64,000 nucleotides of DNA from Hyphomicrobiales bacterium (GTDB lineage: Bacteria; Pseudomonadota; Alphaproteobacteria; Rhizobiales; Rhizobiaceae), in NCBI GenBank assembly GCA_900466605.1, contig UBMU01000021.1, positions 62,001 through 126,000 of the forward strand, read 5' to 3'. Shown here piece by piece: positions 18,565 through 26,484 of this stretch. Numbering within the stretch: the first letter of the stretch is position 1; each line of letters starts with the position of its first letter. The notes below the pieces were generated by a model that saw only the letters and a program-made list of their open reading frames with translations, made no database searches and was not told where the DNA came from. Position numbers and translations under genes: made by a program.

Positions 18565-19419
18565 ATGGCATTGGATTTGGGACAACAGACTTCAGGAGGT
18601 CGAACAACGACGCTGCCGCTCTGGATCAAAAGCCGCATGGCGCTGCTTGTGGGGTTGTACTGCGCCGCAACCATAGGCTTGGTTGCACTGTCGGTCGCGC
18701 ACTATTGGCACTATCCGGTCAACGGCGGCGTACATCCAGTCGTTCATAATAAGGCGCTGCCCTCGCAGCCGACGGCGGATGCGATTGCTGAGCCTGTTGT
18801 TTCACGATCAGTCACGTTAAATGGAACGCACCTTTTTGATGCTCCAGTTTCTAAATTGACAAGCCAGTTCATGCGCAAGTGGTGGCTTTCTGGTCCTCAG
18901 ATCTGTGCAGCGTTTCGAGCCGCCGGCATTGATGCGACAGAGTGGCGAGCCGCTTCCATGCGCGAGGTGAGTTACGAATGCTATTTTCAACGCATTTACG
19001 AACGAGACGCGGTTCGCCCACTTCGCTCGACCTTCCTGCGCGTCCGAGGGAACGCATGGGGAGATGTCTTTTCGATCAGTGGGAGAATTGTAGGACCGAC
19101 GACGGATGATCAAGGAAGCCTCGATCCGTCCCTCATGCGTATCTTCGAGGTTCTGGTCCGCCAGGCAACTTGGGGAGACTTTCAGGACACGCTGGCCCCG
19201 ATCCAGAAACTCGCGGATGTTCGATGCGAACGCTTCGGTGCATCTTTTGAGTTCACACGAGAGCTGAGCCACGAGAACAGTTACAACTTCACCTTGGCCC
19301 TCTCCCAGACCTCTAACGAGCAGGCTCGTACGATTGCTTATTTCTCCCAGGAGAGATGGATGGTCAATCCAACATACAGGAGGACACGTCCTGTACCTCC
19401 AATGCTGTCGCTGCAATAA
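18565..19419 (+). CDS. Single-span membrane protein, probable DUF6030 family
   Basis: A rhizobial protein of about 284 residues with a short cytoplasmic N-terminus and one membrane span (MALLVGLYCAATIGLVALSV). The periplasmic domain contains FMRKWWLSGPQICAAFRAAG, SYECYFQRIYERDAVRPL and STFLRVRGNAWGD. I associate these motifs with DUF6030 proteins of the Rhizobiaceae, from memory. The function of that family is unknown to me. The ATG at 18565 is chosen, but TTG at 18496 and ATG at 18637 are possible and no start has a good ribosome site. It stands alone, followed by a hairpin terminator at 19874. Confidence 0.6.
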   Translation: MALDLGQQTSGGRTTTLPLWIKSRMALLVGLYCAATIGLVALSVAHYWHYPVNGGVHPVVHNKALPSQPTADAIAEPVVSRSVTLNGTHLFDAPVSKLTSQFMRKWWLSGPQICAAFRAAGIDATEWRAASMREVSYECYFQRIYERDAVRPLRSTFLRVRGNAWGDVFSISGRIVGPTTDDQGSLDPSLMRIFEVLVRQATWGDFQDTLAPIQKLADVRCERFGASFEFTRELSHENSYNFTLALSQTSNEQARTIAYFSQERWMVNPTYRRTRPVPPMLSLQ

Positions 19420-19873
19420 CTAAATCGATTTGTGAGCCGGAAAGCGACCTGGTTTGCAGCACCTCCCCTTCATCGCTACGAGAGGTTGCTATCGGCCGTA
19501 AAGACTCGGCTCACTCAAGTGAGCCGAGGACCATTCTCCTCGTTGGCGAAGACGCCGACCCCATCTCTCAGCGCAGCCTCAGTCGCAGTGACGTTCGAGA
19601 TGCCGGGACAACGCCAATTGAGGATTCAGTGGTGACCAAAGGCGACGTGGAATCCCTGGACGAATTCCGAGGTCGCGAAGTGCACGCTCGAGGAACTGCT
19701 CAGCGTCACAGTTCCCACGCACCTCTGACGGGTGAAGAGCGCACTTGAATGAACCTTCGCGCCTAAGGTCCCTGACATGCTTCGTTAGATCCGTTCAAGC
19801 GCCGGCCTAATGTTTGCCCGCACGCACTGTCAATAGCCCGGCTGGAGTGAACCCTGTACGAAACTGTGTCATC
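19420..19873. other. Gap with a possible decayed response-regulator start
   Basis: No intact gene is visible. A plus frame through 19530-19640 reads RTILLVGEDADPI then DVRDAGTTPIEDS. This faintly recalls the start of a receiver domain (ILLVEDxPLI, LxDAGYxVxEA) with insertions. I treat it as a weak resemblance only. Confidence 0.2.
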
Positions 19874-19919
19874 GGGCGGCGCGGCCCACAGCGTACACCG
19901 CGCGGGCCGCCCCTTTTTT
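19874..19919 (+). terminator. GC-rich hairpin with T tract
   Basis: GGGCGGC at 19874-19880 pairs with GCCGCCC at 19906-19912. A run of six T at 19914-19919 fits a Rho-independent terminator for plus-strand transcription from the DUF6030-like gene. It lies just beyond the end of the convergent SDR gene. Confidence 0.55.
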
Positions 19920-19924
19920 GGGAA

Positions 19925-20731
19925 TTAGATCGTCGGAGTCGAGCCGCCGTCCATACGGAACGTGGTGCCGGTCATAAAATCGGAAAGCGGACTTGCCAGG
20001 AAACAGACTGCCGTCGCGATGTCTTTAGGTTGTCCAAGTCGGTTTACGGTTTGGTGGATGATGTTTTTCAGGACAAACTCCTTACCGACTTCCAGATCAT
20101 CCGAACCCTGTCTTCGTGCCATTTCCGCAAACCATTGATCCAGCTGCGGCGTGTATATCAGGCCCGGCATGATGCCATTTGAGGTCACTCCCGTCCCCGC
20201 AAGCTCTTTAGATAGGCTGAGTGTGAGGTTGTTTAATGCTGCTTTCGCCGCCCCATAGGAAGGGAAGAGAGCATGAGGCGAGACCGCGTTGCGAGAAGAT
20301 ATTTGAATAAGGCGCCCCCATCCCCTCTCCTTCATCTCTCCGGCGAATGCATGGATGAGGCGCACAGCTGCAACGGTGTTCTGGTTGAAGTCTGCGATCC
20401 ATTCCTCAAACGAAGCATCGAACCACGAAGGGTGTGACGCCTGTGTCGGATTGCCGACGTTGTTCACCAGAATGTCAATTCCACCAAATGCCGACTTTGC
20501 ACTTTCTATGACGGCTTGGCATCCGTCGCTTGTGGTGACGTCGCCCAGAGCGACACTCGCTTTCCCGCCAGCCGATATGATCTCGCTGGCAAGGACCTCA
20601 GCACGCAAAGCACTCCGTCCATTGATAACTACGCTGACACCCTCTGCTGCTAGAACTCGTGCGGACTCGGCGCCAATCCCTGACGTGCTCCCGGTGATCA
20701 GGGCACGTTTTCCTATTAGTTGCATATCCAT
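19925..20731 (-). CDS. SDR family oxidoreductase
   Basis: A 268-residue NAD(P)-dependent short-chain dehydrogenase. The cofactor motif TGSTSGIG lies near 14-21, NNVGN near 90, the catalytic Ser in IQISSRNAV, and Tyr/Lys in SYGAAKAAL. The C-terminus FMTGTTFRMDGGS is typical. It is the second gene of a two-gene unit, 34 bases after a paralogous SDR. A LysR gene is transcribed divergently from the pair. The substrate is unknown. Ribosome site GAGACGG precedes ATG 20731. Confidence 0.88.
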   Translation of the reverse strand: MDMQLIGKRALITGSTSGIGAESARVLAAEGVSVVINGRSALRAEVLASEIISAGGKASVALGDVTTSDGCQAVIESAKSAFGGIDILVNNVGNPTQASHPSWFDASFEEWIADFNQNTVAAVRLIHAFAGEMKERGWGRLIQISSRNAVSPHALFPSYGAAKAALNNLTLSLSKELAGTGVTSNGIMPGLIYTPQLDQWFAEMARRQGSDDLEVGKEFVLKNIIHQTVNRLGQPKDIATAVCFLASPLSDFMTGTTFRMDGGSTPTI

Positions 20732-20765
20732 TGAACCGTCTCTTTCACTTTGAAACTTAGGATTG

Positions 20766-21566
20766 TCACGGAATGGAGCGATTGAGGCCGCCGTCTACGC
20801 GGATCATCGCGCCGCTGATATAGTCCGCGTGGCTGCTGGCGAGATAAGCGACTGCAGCGGCAATCTCTTCCGGCCTACCGAGGCGGTCGATGTCATTTGG
20901 AATCATATCCCGACACGCTCCAGCTTCGATCTGGCTCCACTCGGTCCCCCAACCAAACCGACTTGCTGCGGCACCGAGTACGGCCTCCACAGAAGCGACC
21001 TTAATTGCGCCTGGAGAAACGATATTTGAGGTAACGCCGGTTCCTTTGAGGTCGCGCGCCAGCGAAACAGCTAGATTGTGTCGAGCTGCCAACGTTGCAT
21101 TGTACTCGGGCTGGCTGGCCATCGGCTGCTGAGCAAGTCCGCCGCCTATTTGAATTACCCGTCCCCAGCCCCGCCTACGCATGGCCGGAACGAGCCTCTT
21201 AATCATTCTGACTCCTGACACCACGTTTGCATTGTAGGCCGCGAGCCACTCGTCCTCTTTTGTTTCTGTCCAGCCGGCGCTACCGTAGTAGCCCGCATTG
21301 TTTACAAGGATGTCCACCGGCCCTTGCCTCAGTGCCTGGCGACAGACGTCATCTGCTCCTTCATTGCTGGATAGGTCGCCGAGAGAGGAACCAACCGCGA
21401 CGCCGAAATCCTTTACCGATGCCGCCACCTCGGCAACCTTTCGTCTGTCTCGACCGTGGACAATGACGGATGCCCCCTCCGCGGCCAAGAATTGTACGAT
21501 CGCTGCACCCAGACCGGATGATGATCCCGTTACCAGTGCTCGCTTCCCATGCAGGTTGAGATCCAT
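20766..21566 (-). CDS. SDR family protein with altered YxxxK motif
   Basis: A 266-residue short-chain dehydrogenase homologue starting at ATG 21566, which follows a perfect AAGGAG. Reading further upstream would invade the LysR gene. TGSSSGLG binds the cofactor, NNAGY is normal, and the active-site Ser region is IQIGGGL. The Tyr region reads EYNATLAARHNLAVSLAR, so the Lys expected four residues after Tyr is Leu. This may mean lost or altered catalysis, or a subfamily with a shifted residue. It is the first gene of the pair and shares the 90-base intergenic region with the LysR gene. Confidence 0.85.
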   Translation of the reverse strand: MDLNLHGKRALVTGSSSGLGAAIVQFLAAEGASVIVHGRDRRKVAEVAASVKDFGVAVGSSLGDLSSNEGADDVCRQALRQGPVDILVNNAGYYGSAGWTETKEDEWLAAYNANVVSGVRMIKRLVPAMRRRGWGRVIQIGGGLAQQPMASQPEYNATLAARHNLAVSLARDLKGTGVTSNIVSPGAIKVASVEAVLGAAASRFGWGTEWSQIEAGACRDMIPNDIDRLGRPEEIAAAVAYLASSHADYISGAMIRVDGGLNRSIP

Positions 21567-21656
21567 TTGTCGTCTCCTTGTGAAACCTATATGGACCTCA
21601 ACGAATAATCTGATAAGCAGGACATTGGCGGATACTTTAAGCAGAAAATCGGGATA

Positions 21657-22571
21657 ATGCATCGCACAGGCCTGGTGGAATTCGAGACTGCGATCGCAGT
21701 CGCCAAACATCGCAACTTCAGAGCAGCCGCCGACGAGCTCGGGATGTCGTCGACTGCCGTAAGCAGCCTTGTGAGAAATCTGGAAGCCCGGATCGGAGTG
21801 CTCCTCTTCAACCGAACCACGCGAAGCGTTTCGCTAACCGCTGCAGGCGAGAAGTTCTTGAATCGCGTGTCGTCTTCAGTTGCCGATATTTCCGAGGCTA
21901 TTGAAATCGCCAAGGGGGAAGCAGGTAAGCCAACCGGGATCCTGCGCATTAACACATCCGTGACTGCCGGCCATGAAATACTTAATGAGCTAATTGCAAT
22001 CTATCTGCAGCGCCACACGTCAATGTCCGTCGAACTGATCACCGATAGCCGCCTTGTCGATATCGTGCTCCAAGGGTGCGATGCCGGGATCCGCACGATG
22101 AAATCGGTACCTGGGGATATGGTTGCCATCCCGCTTGGGTTTTCACTCGACTTCTCAGTAGTAGGTTCTCCCGACTACTTCCGAAAATTTCCGAAGCCGG
22201 AGTCTCCAGAAGACCTCCTTCGTCACCGATGTATCAGATCCCGTTGGCCGGGAGGTGGCATCTACCAATGGGAATTCGAATGTGACGGCAAATCGATCCA
22301 GATCGACGTGCCCGGCTCAATGATCCTGGACGAACAATCAATGATTTTGAAGGCCGCAAGAGCCGGCCTCGGGCTTGCCTATCTGGCAGACTCCCTTACT
22401 CGCGAAGCTGTAACCGTCGGCGAGCTTCAATACGTGTTACCGGAATGGCGACCGACGCCGGAGCCGTTGGCGCTCTACTACCCTCGTCACCGACATACAC
22501 CAGCCGCGTTGCGCGCGTTCGTAGAAATTGTCCGGCAACAAAAACGCAATGCTGTGAACCAGGGCCCGTGA
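21657..22571 (+). CDS. LysR family transcriptional regulator
   Basis: A 304-residue regulator. The N-terminal winged HTH is VEFETAIAVAKHRNFRAAAD with LGMSSTAVSSLVRNLEARIG and LFNRTTRSVSLTAAG. The C-terminal co-inducer domain runs from about residue 95 (GILRINTSVTAGHEI) and includes MILKAARAGLGLAYLAD. It is divergent from the two SDR genes, with 90 bases between starts, the standard layout for LysR control of the neighbour. It probably regulates the SDR pair in response to their substrate or product. No unambiguous T-N11-A dyad stands out in the gap. Confidence 0.92.
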   Translation: MHRTGLVEFETAIAVAKHRNFRAAADELGMSSTAVSSLVRNLEARIGVLLFNRTTRSVSLTAAGEKFLNRVSSSVADISEAIEIAKGEAGKPTGILRINTSVTAGHEILNELIAIYLQRHTSMSVELITDSRLVDIVLQGCDAGIRTMKSVPGDMVAIPLGFSLDFSVVGSPDYFRKFPKPESPEDLLRHRCIRSRWPGGGIYQWEFECDGKSIQIDVPGSMILDEQSMILKAARAGLGLAYLADSLTREAVTVGELQYVLPEWRPTPEPLALYYPRHRHTPAALRAFVEIVRQQKRNAVNQGP

Positions 22572-22793
22572 CGGCATCGCGCCCACGGCTGCCGCTAGCG
22601 GCTCGCTTGCCCACATGTTGAATTGGGTGGGGATGTTGGGTGTGCCGACACGCGCGTCACTAACAGATCTGCGACTTGCTCAGCTCTCTTAATCCAGCCC
22701 TATTAGATGCGGTCCGACCGTTAATGGTCCTGTCGACCGCTCTGAAGGCCGCGATGGGCGCGGCCCGACAACAACAACCAAAGGAACACGACA

Positions 22794-23105
22794 ATGGCAA
22801 CCATCGGCACCTTTACATCTACCGAAAATGGCTTCAACGGCTCGATCCGCACGCTCGCGCTCAATGTCAAAGCGCGCATCGCCCGTATCGAAAATCCGTC
22901 GGACAAAGGTCCTCACTTCCGCATCTATGCCGGGAATGTTGAATTGGGCGCTGCCTGGCAGAAGACCTCAGAGCAGGGTCGCGACTATCTTTCCGTAAAG
23001 CTTGACGACCCGAGTTTCTCTGCTCCAATCTACGCAACTCTAGCAGACGTTGAAGCTGGTGGAGATGGTCTCCATCTCATCTGGTCTCGCTCAAACCGCG
23101 ACTGA
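22794..23105 (+). CDS. DUF736 family protein
   Basis: A 103-residue protein of the DUF736 family, found almost always on plasmids and integrative elements of alphaproteobacteria near transfer genes. Visible family features are MATIGTFT at the start, GSIRTLALN, the Asp-Lys-Gly-Pro-like DKGPHFRIYAG, LGAAWQKTSEQGRDYLSVKL, and LDDPSF with PIYATL. AAAGGA precedes the ATG. Its function is not established. It marks the left edge of the transfer region here. Confidence 0.93.
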   Translation: MATIGTFTSTENGFNGSIRTLALNVKARIARIENPSDKGPHFRIYAGNVELGAAWQKTSEQGRDYLSVKLDDPSFSAPIYATLADVEAGGDGLHLIWSRSNRD

Positions 23106-23113
23106 GCCCCGCC

Positions 23114-23135
23114 GGCCCCGCTAAAGCGCGGGGCC
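23114..23135 (+). terminator. Hairpin after DUF736 gene
   Basis: GGCCCCGC at 23114-23121 and GCGGGGCC at 23128-23135 form an 8-bp stem with a 6-base loop, just after the stop. No T tract follows, so it may act as a weak terminator or as an mRNA-stabilising hairpin. Confidence 0.35.
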
Positions 23136-23268
23136 AACAGCACGTGGAGGGAGCGGAAAACATTTGGAGCATCGCTACGCGAACGGGGACAACCTCCTAC
23201 TCCAGCCCCTCCCCGATTGCTCGACCTTTCTACCAGATCCTGACGTTTCGTGTTTTCCGCATCCGTGA

Positions 23269-23484
23269 ATGTCACGTTGCAAATCTCGGGAGACAACCAT
23301 AACCATCGAACAGGATATCGAAGAACTTCGCGCTGAGCTACGCAGTTCAGTTGAGTGGCCCGAGCGTCGTGACATCGAGGCCGCTCTCGAGATAGCGAAG
23401 CAGGAACTGACCATCGCGCTCGTCAACCAAACAAAGAGTATCGAGGCGCGGCACCGTTCTACGGAGCCCAGTCAATTATGGTGA
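23269..23484 (+). CDS. Small charged helical protein
   Basis: About 71 codons, with a strongly acidic and basic helical core (EQDIEELRAELRSS, ERRDIEAALEIAKQELTIAL). Small proteins of this look sit between DUF736 and traG on other rhizobial plasmids, from memory. They usually begin MTIEQDIE. Here the codon at that position is ATA (23299-23301), preceded by GGGAG at proper spacing, while the only upstream in-frame ATG is at 23269. Either the longer start is used or the normal start codon has been lost. Confidence 0.5.
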   Translation: MSRCKSRETTITIEQDIEELRAELRSSVEWPERRDIEAALEIAKQELTIALVNQTKSIEARHRSTEPSQLW

Positions 23485-23788
23485 CTACAGCCAATTCCAC
23501 GTCAGCCGTTCCGCCAACCTGAGAGTGAAACGTCGCGTCGATAGCCGCGCGCGGGCCGGGCTCGTCGATCAGAATCCGCGATGGCAGATATCGATGCCGT
23601 CACATTCACCACCCTCGTCCGCGCATAGGCGGTCACATCGCCTGTCTCCACCTCGACCAGAGCACCGCAGGTCACGACGACAGCGTCGATTTGACGGACG
23701 CTGCATTCCTCAATCGCGTCTTCCTCGGTGGCCGCTTGCCTCGCACGGTGCCCGATATCTCATCGGCCTCCGAAGTCCCGAGTGTTCC
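23485..23788 (-). other. Coding-like minus-strand stretch downstream of traG
   Basis: Downstream of the traG stop the minus strand reads, without a start codon, ATEEDAIEECSVRQIDAVVV then CGALVEVETGDVTAYARTRV and on for some 70 residues. The composition is protein-like and the frame is free of stops over about 200 bases. It may be the remains of a plasmid gene that has lost its start. I do not recognise the family. Confidence 0.35.
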
Positions 23789-25726
23789 TCAAGCCGGTTC
23801 CTCCTCTCGTCCTCGATCCCCATGGAAGCGGTTCTGTCCAACACAGGATTTCATGTCATCGCGGCGGAACCACATGGCTCGGCCGCACCGAAGAGGAGCA
23901 TTGCCACCAGTAAACACGATCTGTTCGTCGCCCCGCATGCGCAGAACTTCGTGGGGCTGGATCAACGGTCGGCTGGCAAGTTGCTTTGATCTCGTTCGCG
24001 ACGATCCCCTTGCTTGGAAGCTGTGGCTGACTTGCTCGATCTCCACCGTCGTCGTGCCGCAACGCCGGGAAATGTACTCCGCTGTTTCCGGATCGTTGAT
24101 CGCGGCGAAGCTGATCCAGCTGGCACTTTCGAACCACTTACTGGTTGCGTCCCGGCCGCCATAGGTTTCGCGCATCTGGCCGATTGACTGGTAGATCATC
24201 GTTAGGGTGATACCGTACTTGCGTCCCGCGTCCCGCGCCGTTTCCAGAATGCGCATAAAACCCAATCGCGCGACCTCGTCGAGCAGGAATAGTGCGCGCC
24301 CAGGCATGGCCCCGTCCCGACTGTAGATGGCATTCAGAAATGAACCGATGATCACCCGCGCCAGACCGGCATGGGTCTCCAGCGTTTTGAGATCTAGCGC
24401 GACAAACACATCGGTCTTTCCCTTCGCAATGTGACCAGTCGAAAAAGTCGAGCCGGATACGAGGCCGGCATAGTTGGGGTAGCTCAGCCAGTGCGTTTCC
24501 TTGATCGCATTGGCATAGACGCCGGAGAATGTCTCAGGCGTCATGTTGACGAAAGCTGCAACGTTCTCCTTGACGAAAGCGGACCCGGAGTTGTCGTAAA
24601 TTTCCTGAAGCCGGGCACGCAGCTGTGGCTCTGGTTCCGAGAGATTGGTGCGAACAGTCCGCAGCGTCTGATGTTCTTTTTCCGTATGACCAGAGAGGCA
24701 AACGTCGGCGATGATTGCGGTCAGCAGTTGTAAGCCTGACGCCCGGAAGAAGTCATCACGAACGCCACTGGCTCGGCCGCTATCGCTCATGATCCACGAG
24801 GCGACGGCGGCAATATCTTCTTCCTTTGTGCCACCATTCTGACCGATCCAATCGAGCGCGTTAAAGCCGACATTTGGATCTTTGGGATCTAGTACGATCA
24901 CATCGCGGCCGGCGTTTTTGCGATGGGCCCTCACCATCGGTGCGACCTCGTTGGACGGATCAAGCACGATAAGCGTGCCGCCCCATTTCAGAGCTGTCGG
25001 GATCGTCACCGACGTGGTCTTGAAACCGCCCGAGCCAGCGAAGACTATGCCATGCGACGAACCGAACGAACCGTCGAAACAAAGCAGCGGCGATTTGCCA
25101 CCGGCACCCCAGGTATCCTTCCTATCGGCACGAAACGACATTGCTGCGGTGCTGTCATGGTCGACGCGGTAGCGCTCACCGATGACGATACCTCCTCCCT
25201 CCCCGAATAGCCTTTCAGCGTCAGGCAACGTCATCCAGTCCGCTTCGCCGTGAAGCGCGCGCTTACCGCGGATGCGTTTCGGCTCCGAGCGCGCAAACGC
25301 CGCATTGCCGACCATTGCTACCCGAAACGCGAAGATGCCGCAGAACATTACTGACGCCGCCCCTCCTATCGTCGCCGGATCGGTATAGGACAGGATCGAT
25401 CTTCCGGCAGGAACCTGCCCAGCCAATTGCGAAAGCCGCGTTCCCTCCCTGGCAACGGCCAACATAATGACCGCGGCCGATCCCGCAAGAACGCCCCACC
25501 CAGCCGTCTTGATGTTTAGCGTTCCGTTGGCGAAAAAGAGGAAGATCAGGCCGAACGCGGCACCCGTGGCATAGGGCAATGGAAGGCTGATCTGGCCGAG
25601 TACCATTTTCGTTTGGATGGTTTTTCCGAACGTGGCCAGCCACTGTTCAATGCCCGGCAGCAGCAGTGCGAGGGTGATCATAGTCATTGGCGGGAGGACT
25701 GCGAGCAGGATCCTATTCGCTGTCAT
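23789..25726 (-). CDS. traG: Type IV secretion coupling protein TraG (VirD4 family)
   Basis: TraG links the relaxosome to the mating channel as an inner-membrane hexameric ATPase. This 645-residue form starts at ATG 25726 (MTANRILLAV), after GGAGG and inside the end of traD. Three or more N-terminal membrane spans lie in residues 5-140. Walker A is GSGGFKTT at 231-238 and Walker B is ALFLLDEVARLG. IYQSIGQMRETYG and SRPLIQPHEVLRM are typical of Ti-type TraG. It is the last gene of the minus-strand traC-traD-traG operon. The mating-pair (trb) genes it would serve are not in this window. Confidence 0.96.
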   Translation of the reverse strand: MTANRILLAVLPPMTMITLALLLPGIEQWLATFGKTIQTKMVLGQISLPLPYATGAAFGLIFLFFANGTLNIKTAGWGVLAGSAAVIMLAVAREGTRLSQLAGQVPAGRSILSYTDPATIGGAASVMFCGIFAFRVAMVGNAAFARSEPKRIRGKRALHGEADWMTLPDAERLFGEGGGIVIGERYRVDHDSTAAMSFRADRKDTWGAGGKSPLLCFDGSFGSSHGIVFAGSGGFKTTSVTIPTALKWGGTLIVLDPSNEVAPMVRAHRKNAGRDVIVLDPKDPNVGFNALDWIGQNGGTKEEDIAAVASWIMSDSGRASGVRDDFFRASGLQLLTAIIADVCLSGHTEKEHQTLRTVRTNLSEPEPQLRARLQEIYDNSGSAFVKENVAAFVNMTPETFSGVYANAIKETHWLSYPNYAGLVSGSTFSTGHIAKGKTDVFVALDLKTLETHAGLARVIIGSFLNAIYSRDGAMPGRALFLLDEVARLGFMRILETARDAGRKYGITLTMIYQSIGQMRETYGGRDATSKWFESASWISFAAINDPETAEYISRRCGTTTVEIEQVSHSFQARGSSRTRSKQLASRPLIQPHEVLRMRGDEQIVFTGGNAPLRCGRAMWFRRDDMKSCVGQNRFHGDRGREEEPA

Positions 25727-25928
25727 TGCCAAATGCCTCCGCACCGATCGCGATCAGGCGTGACCGTTCCGTCTCGTCACCCTTGATCCGCCTTTCCGCG
25801 TCGATCAGCAGCCCTAGCAGAAGTGCACGCTTCTCGTAGCGCAACCCCGCCTTGACGATCAGGCCGCCCAGTTCGATTTTCTCGCGGGCGTCCTTCTTCC
25901 TGGCTTCAGACGTCGTCATTCGTTTCAT
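25713..25928 (-). CDS. traD: Conjugal transfer protein TraD
   Basis: A 71-residue protein of the Ti-type relaxosome operon. The start MKRMTTSEARKKDAREKIEL (ATG 25928) lies 5 bases after the traC stop. The core ELGGLIVKAGLRYEKRALLL is the family hallmark. An in-frame extension upstream exists but overlaps traC and looks unrelated. The gene overlaps traG by 14 bases. TraD is an accessory protein thought to act with TraC and TraA at oriT. Its exact role is not settled. Confidence 0.92.
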   Translation of the reverse strand: MKRMTTSEARKKDAREKIELGGLIVKAGLRYEKRALLLGLLIDAERRIKGDETERSRLIAIGAEAFGNDSE

Positions 25929-25932
25929 GCGC

Positions 25933-26229
25933 TCAAGCCTCGCCAGCCTGGCCCGCAGTCGCGCCAACACTGACCGGCGCGGTTTGCGATGGTGCGCCGG
26001 AGCCAACGCCGCTCCTGCCCTTTCCGGACGATCCAGCTTTGCCTCCGTGAAACCGGGTTGCCAAGTCCTCAAACGCCGACTGAAGATCGACGTCTTCGAT
26101 TTCGATTTCGCCAAGTCCTGCCTTCAATGCGATTCGTCCAATGCGTTCGGCGTCACGTGTTTCTGCCTGCTTCAACTGTTCTTGCAGGCGAGCAAGTTCT
26201 TCGCGGATTTTCGACGTGGGCTTCTTCAT
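25933..26229 (-). CDS. traC: Conjugal transfer protein TraC
   Basis: A 98-residue accessory relaxosome protein, first gene of traCDG. The N-terminal half is a charged coiled-coil-like helix (IREELARLQEQLKQAETRDA) followed by RIALKAGLGEIEIED and a Gly/Ser-rich tail, as in Ti TraC. Its ATG lies 69 bases from the 18-bp palindrome at 26298 and faces traA across oriT, the arrangement of Ti and rhizobial plasmids. Transcription is expected to depend on TraR. Confidence 0.9.
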   Translation of the reverse strand: MKKPTSKIREELARLQEQLKQAETRDAERIGRIALKAGLGEIEIEDVDLQSAFEDLATRFHGGKAGSSGKGRSGVGSGAPSQTAPVSVGATAGQAGEA

Positions 26230-26297
26230 CGGAGTACAATCTCAATCGTTGATGTGAAGTGTCGAGTTGAGAGTCCACGATTTTTCCCCGACGCGAC

Positions 26298-26315
26298 AGG
26301 TACAAATTTGTACCT
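26298..26315. promoter_or_regulatory. 18-bp perfect palindrome, candidate tra box
   Basis: AGGTACAAATTTGTACCT is a perfect dyad. It sits between divergent traC and traA, and its 18-bp size is exactly that of the TraR-binding tra box of Ti plasmids, which lies in the same place. The sequence differs from the Ti box, as expected if the TraR-like protein at 32588 has its own specificity. It could drive both transfer operons. Confidence 0.65.
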
Positions 26316-26360
26316 CGCCAAAGCGCCAGCATTTGCCGGATGATCCCGCCGTTCCGAAGG

Positions 26361-26405
26361 AGCGGATCCAAGGGCGCAATTATACGTCGCTACCGCGACG
26401 CATTG
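26361..26405. other. oriT: oriT nic region (RSF1010/Ti type)
   Basis: CCAAGGGCGCAATTATA at 26368-26384 matches the conserved nic region of Ti-type oriT. On the complementary strand it reads TATAATTGCGCCCTTGG, related to the RSF1010 nic core. Next to it, CGTCGC (26385-26390) and GCGACG (26395-26400) form a perfect 6-bp stem with a TACC loop. The location between traC and traA and the MobA-like relaxase agree. Nicking is expected within the minus-strand TAATTGCGCCC. Confidence 0.85.
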
Positions 26406-26484
26406 CTTTGGCCCCCTGGCGGGGCCGCCGCTCCGCTCCGGATGAACCTGTTGCTTTTTGTTCGAATGAAGGAGCGCATTGTCT

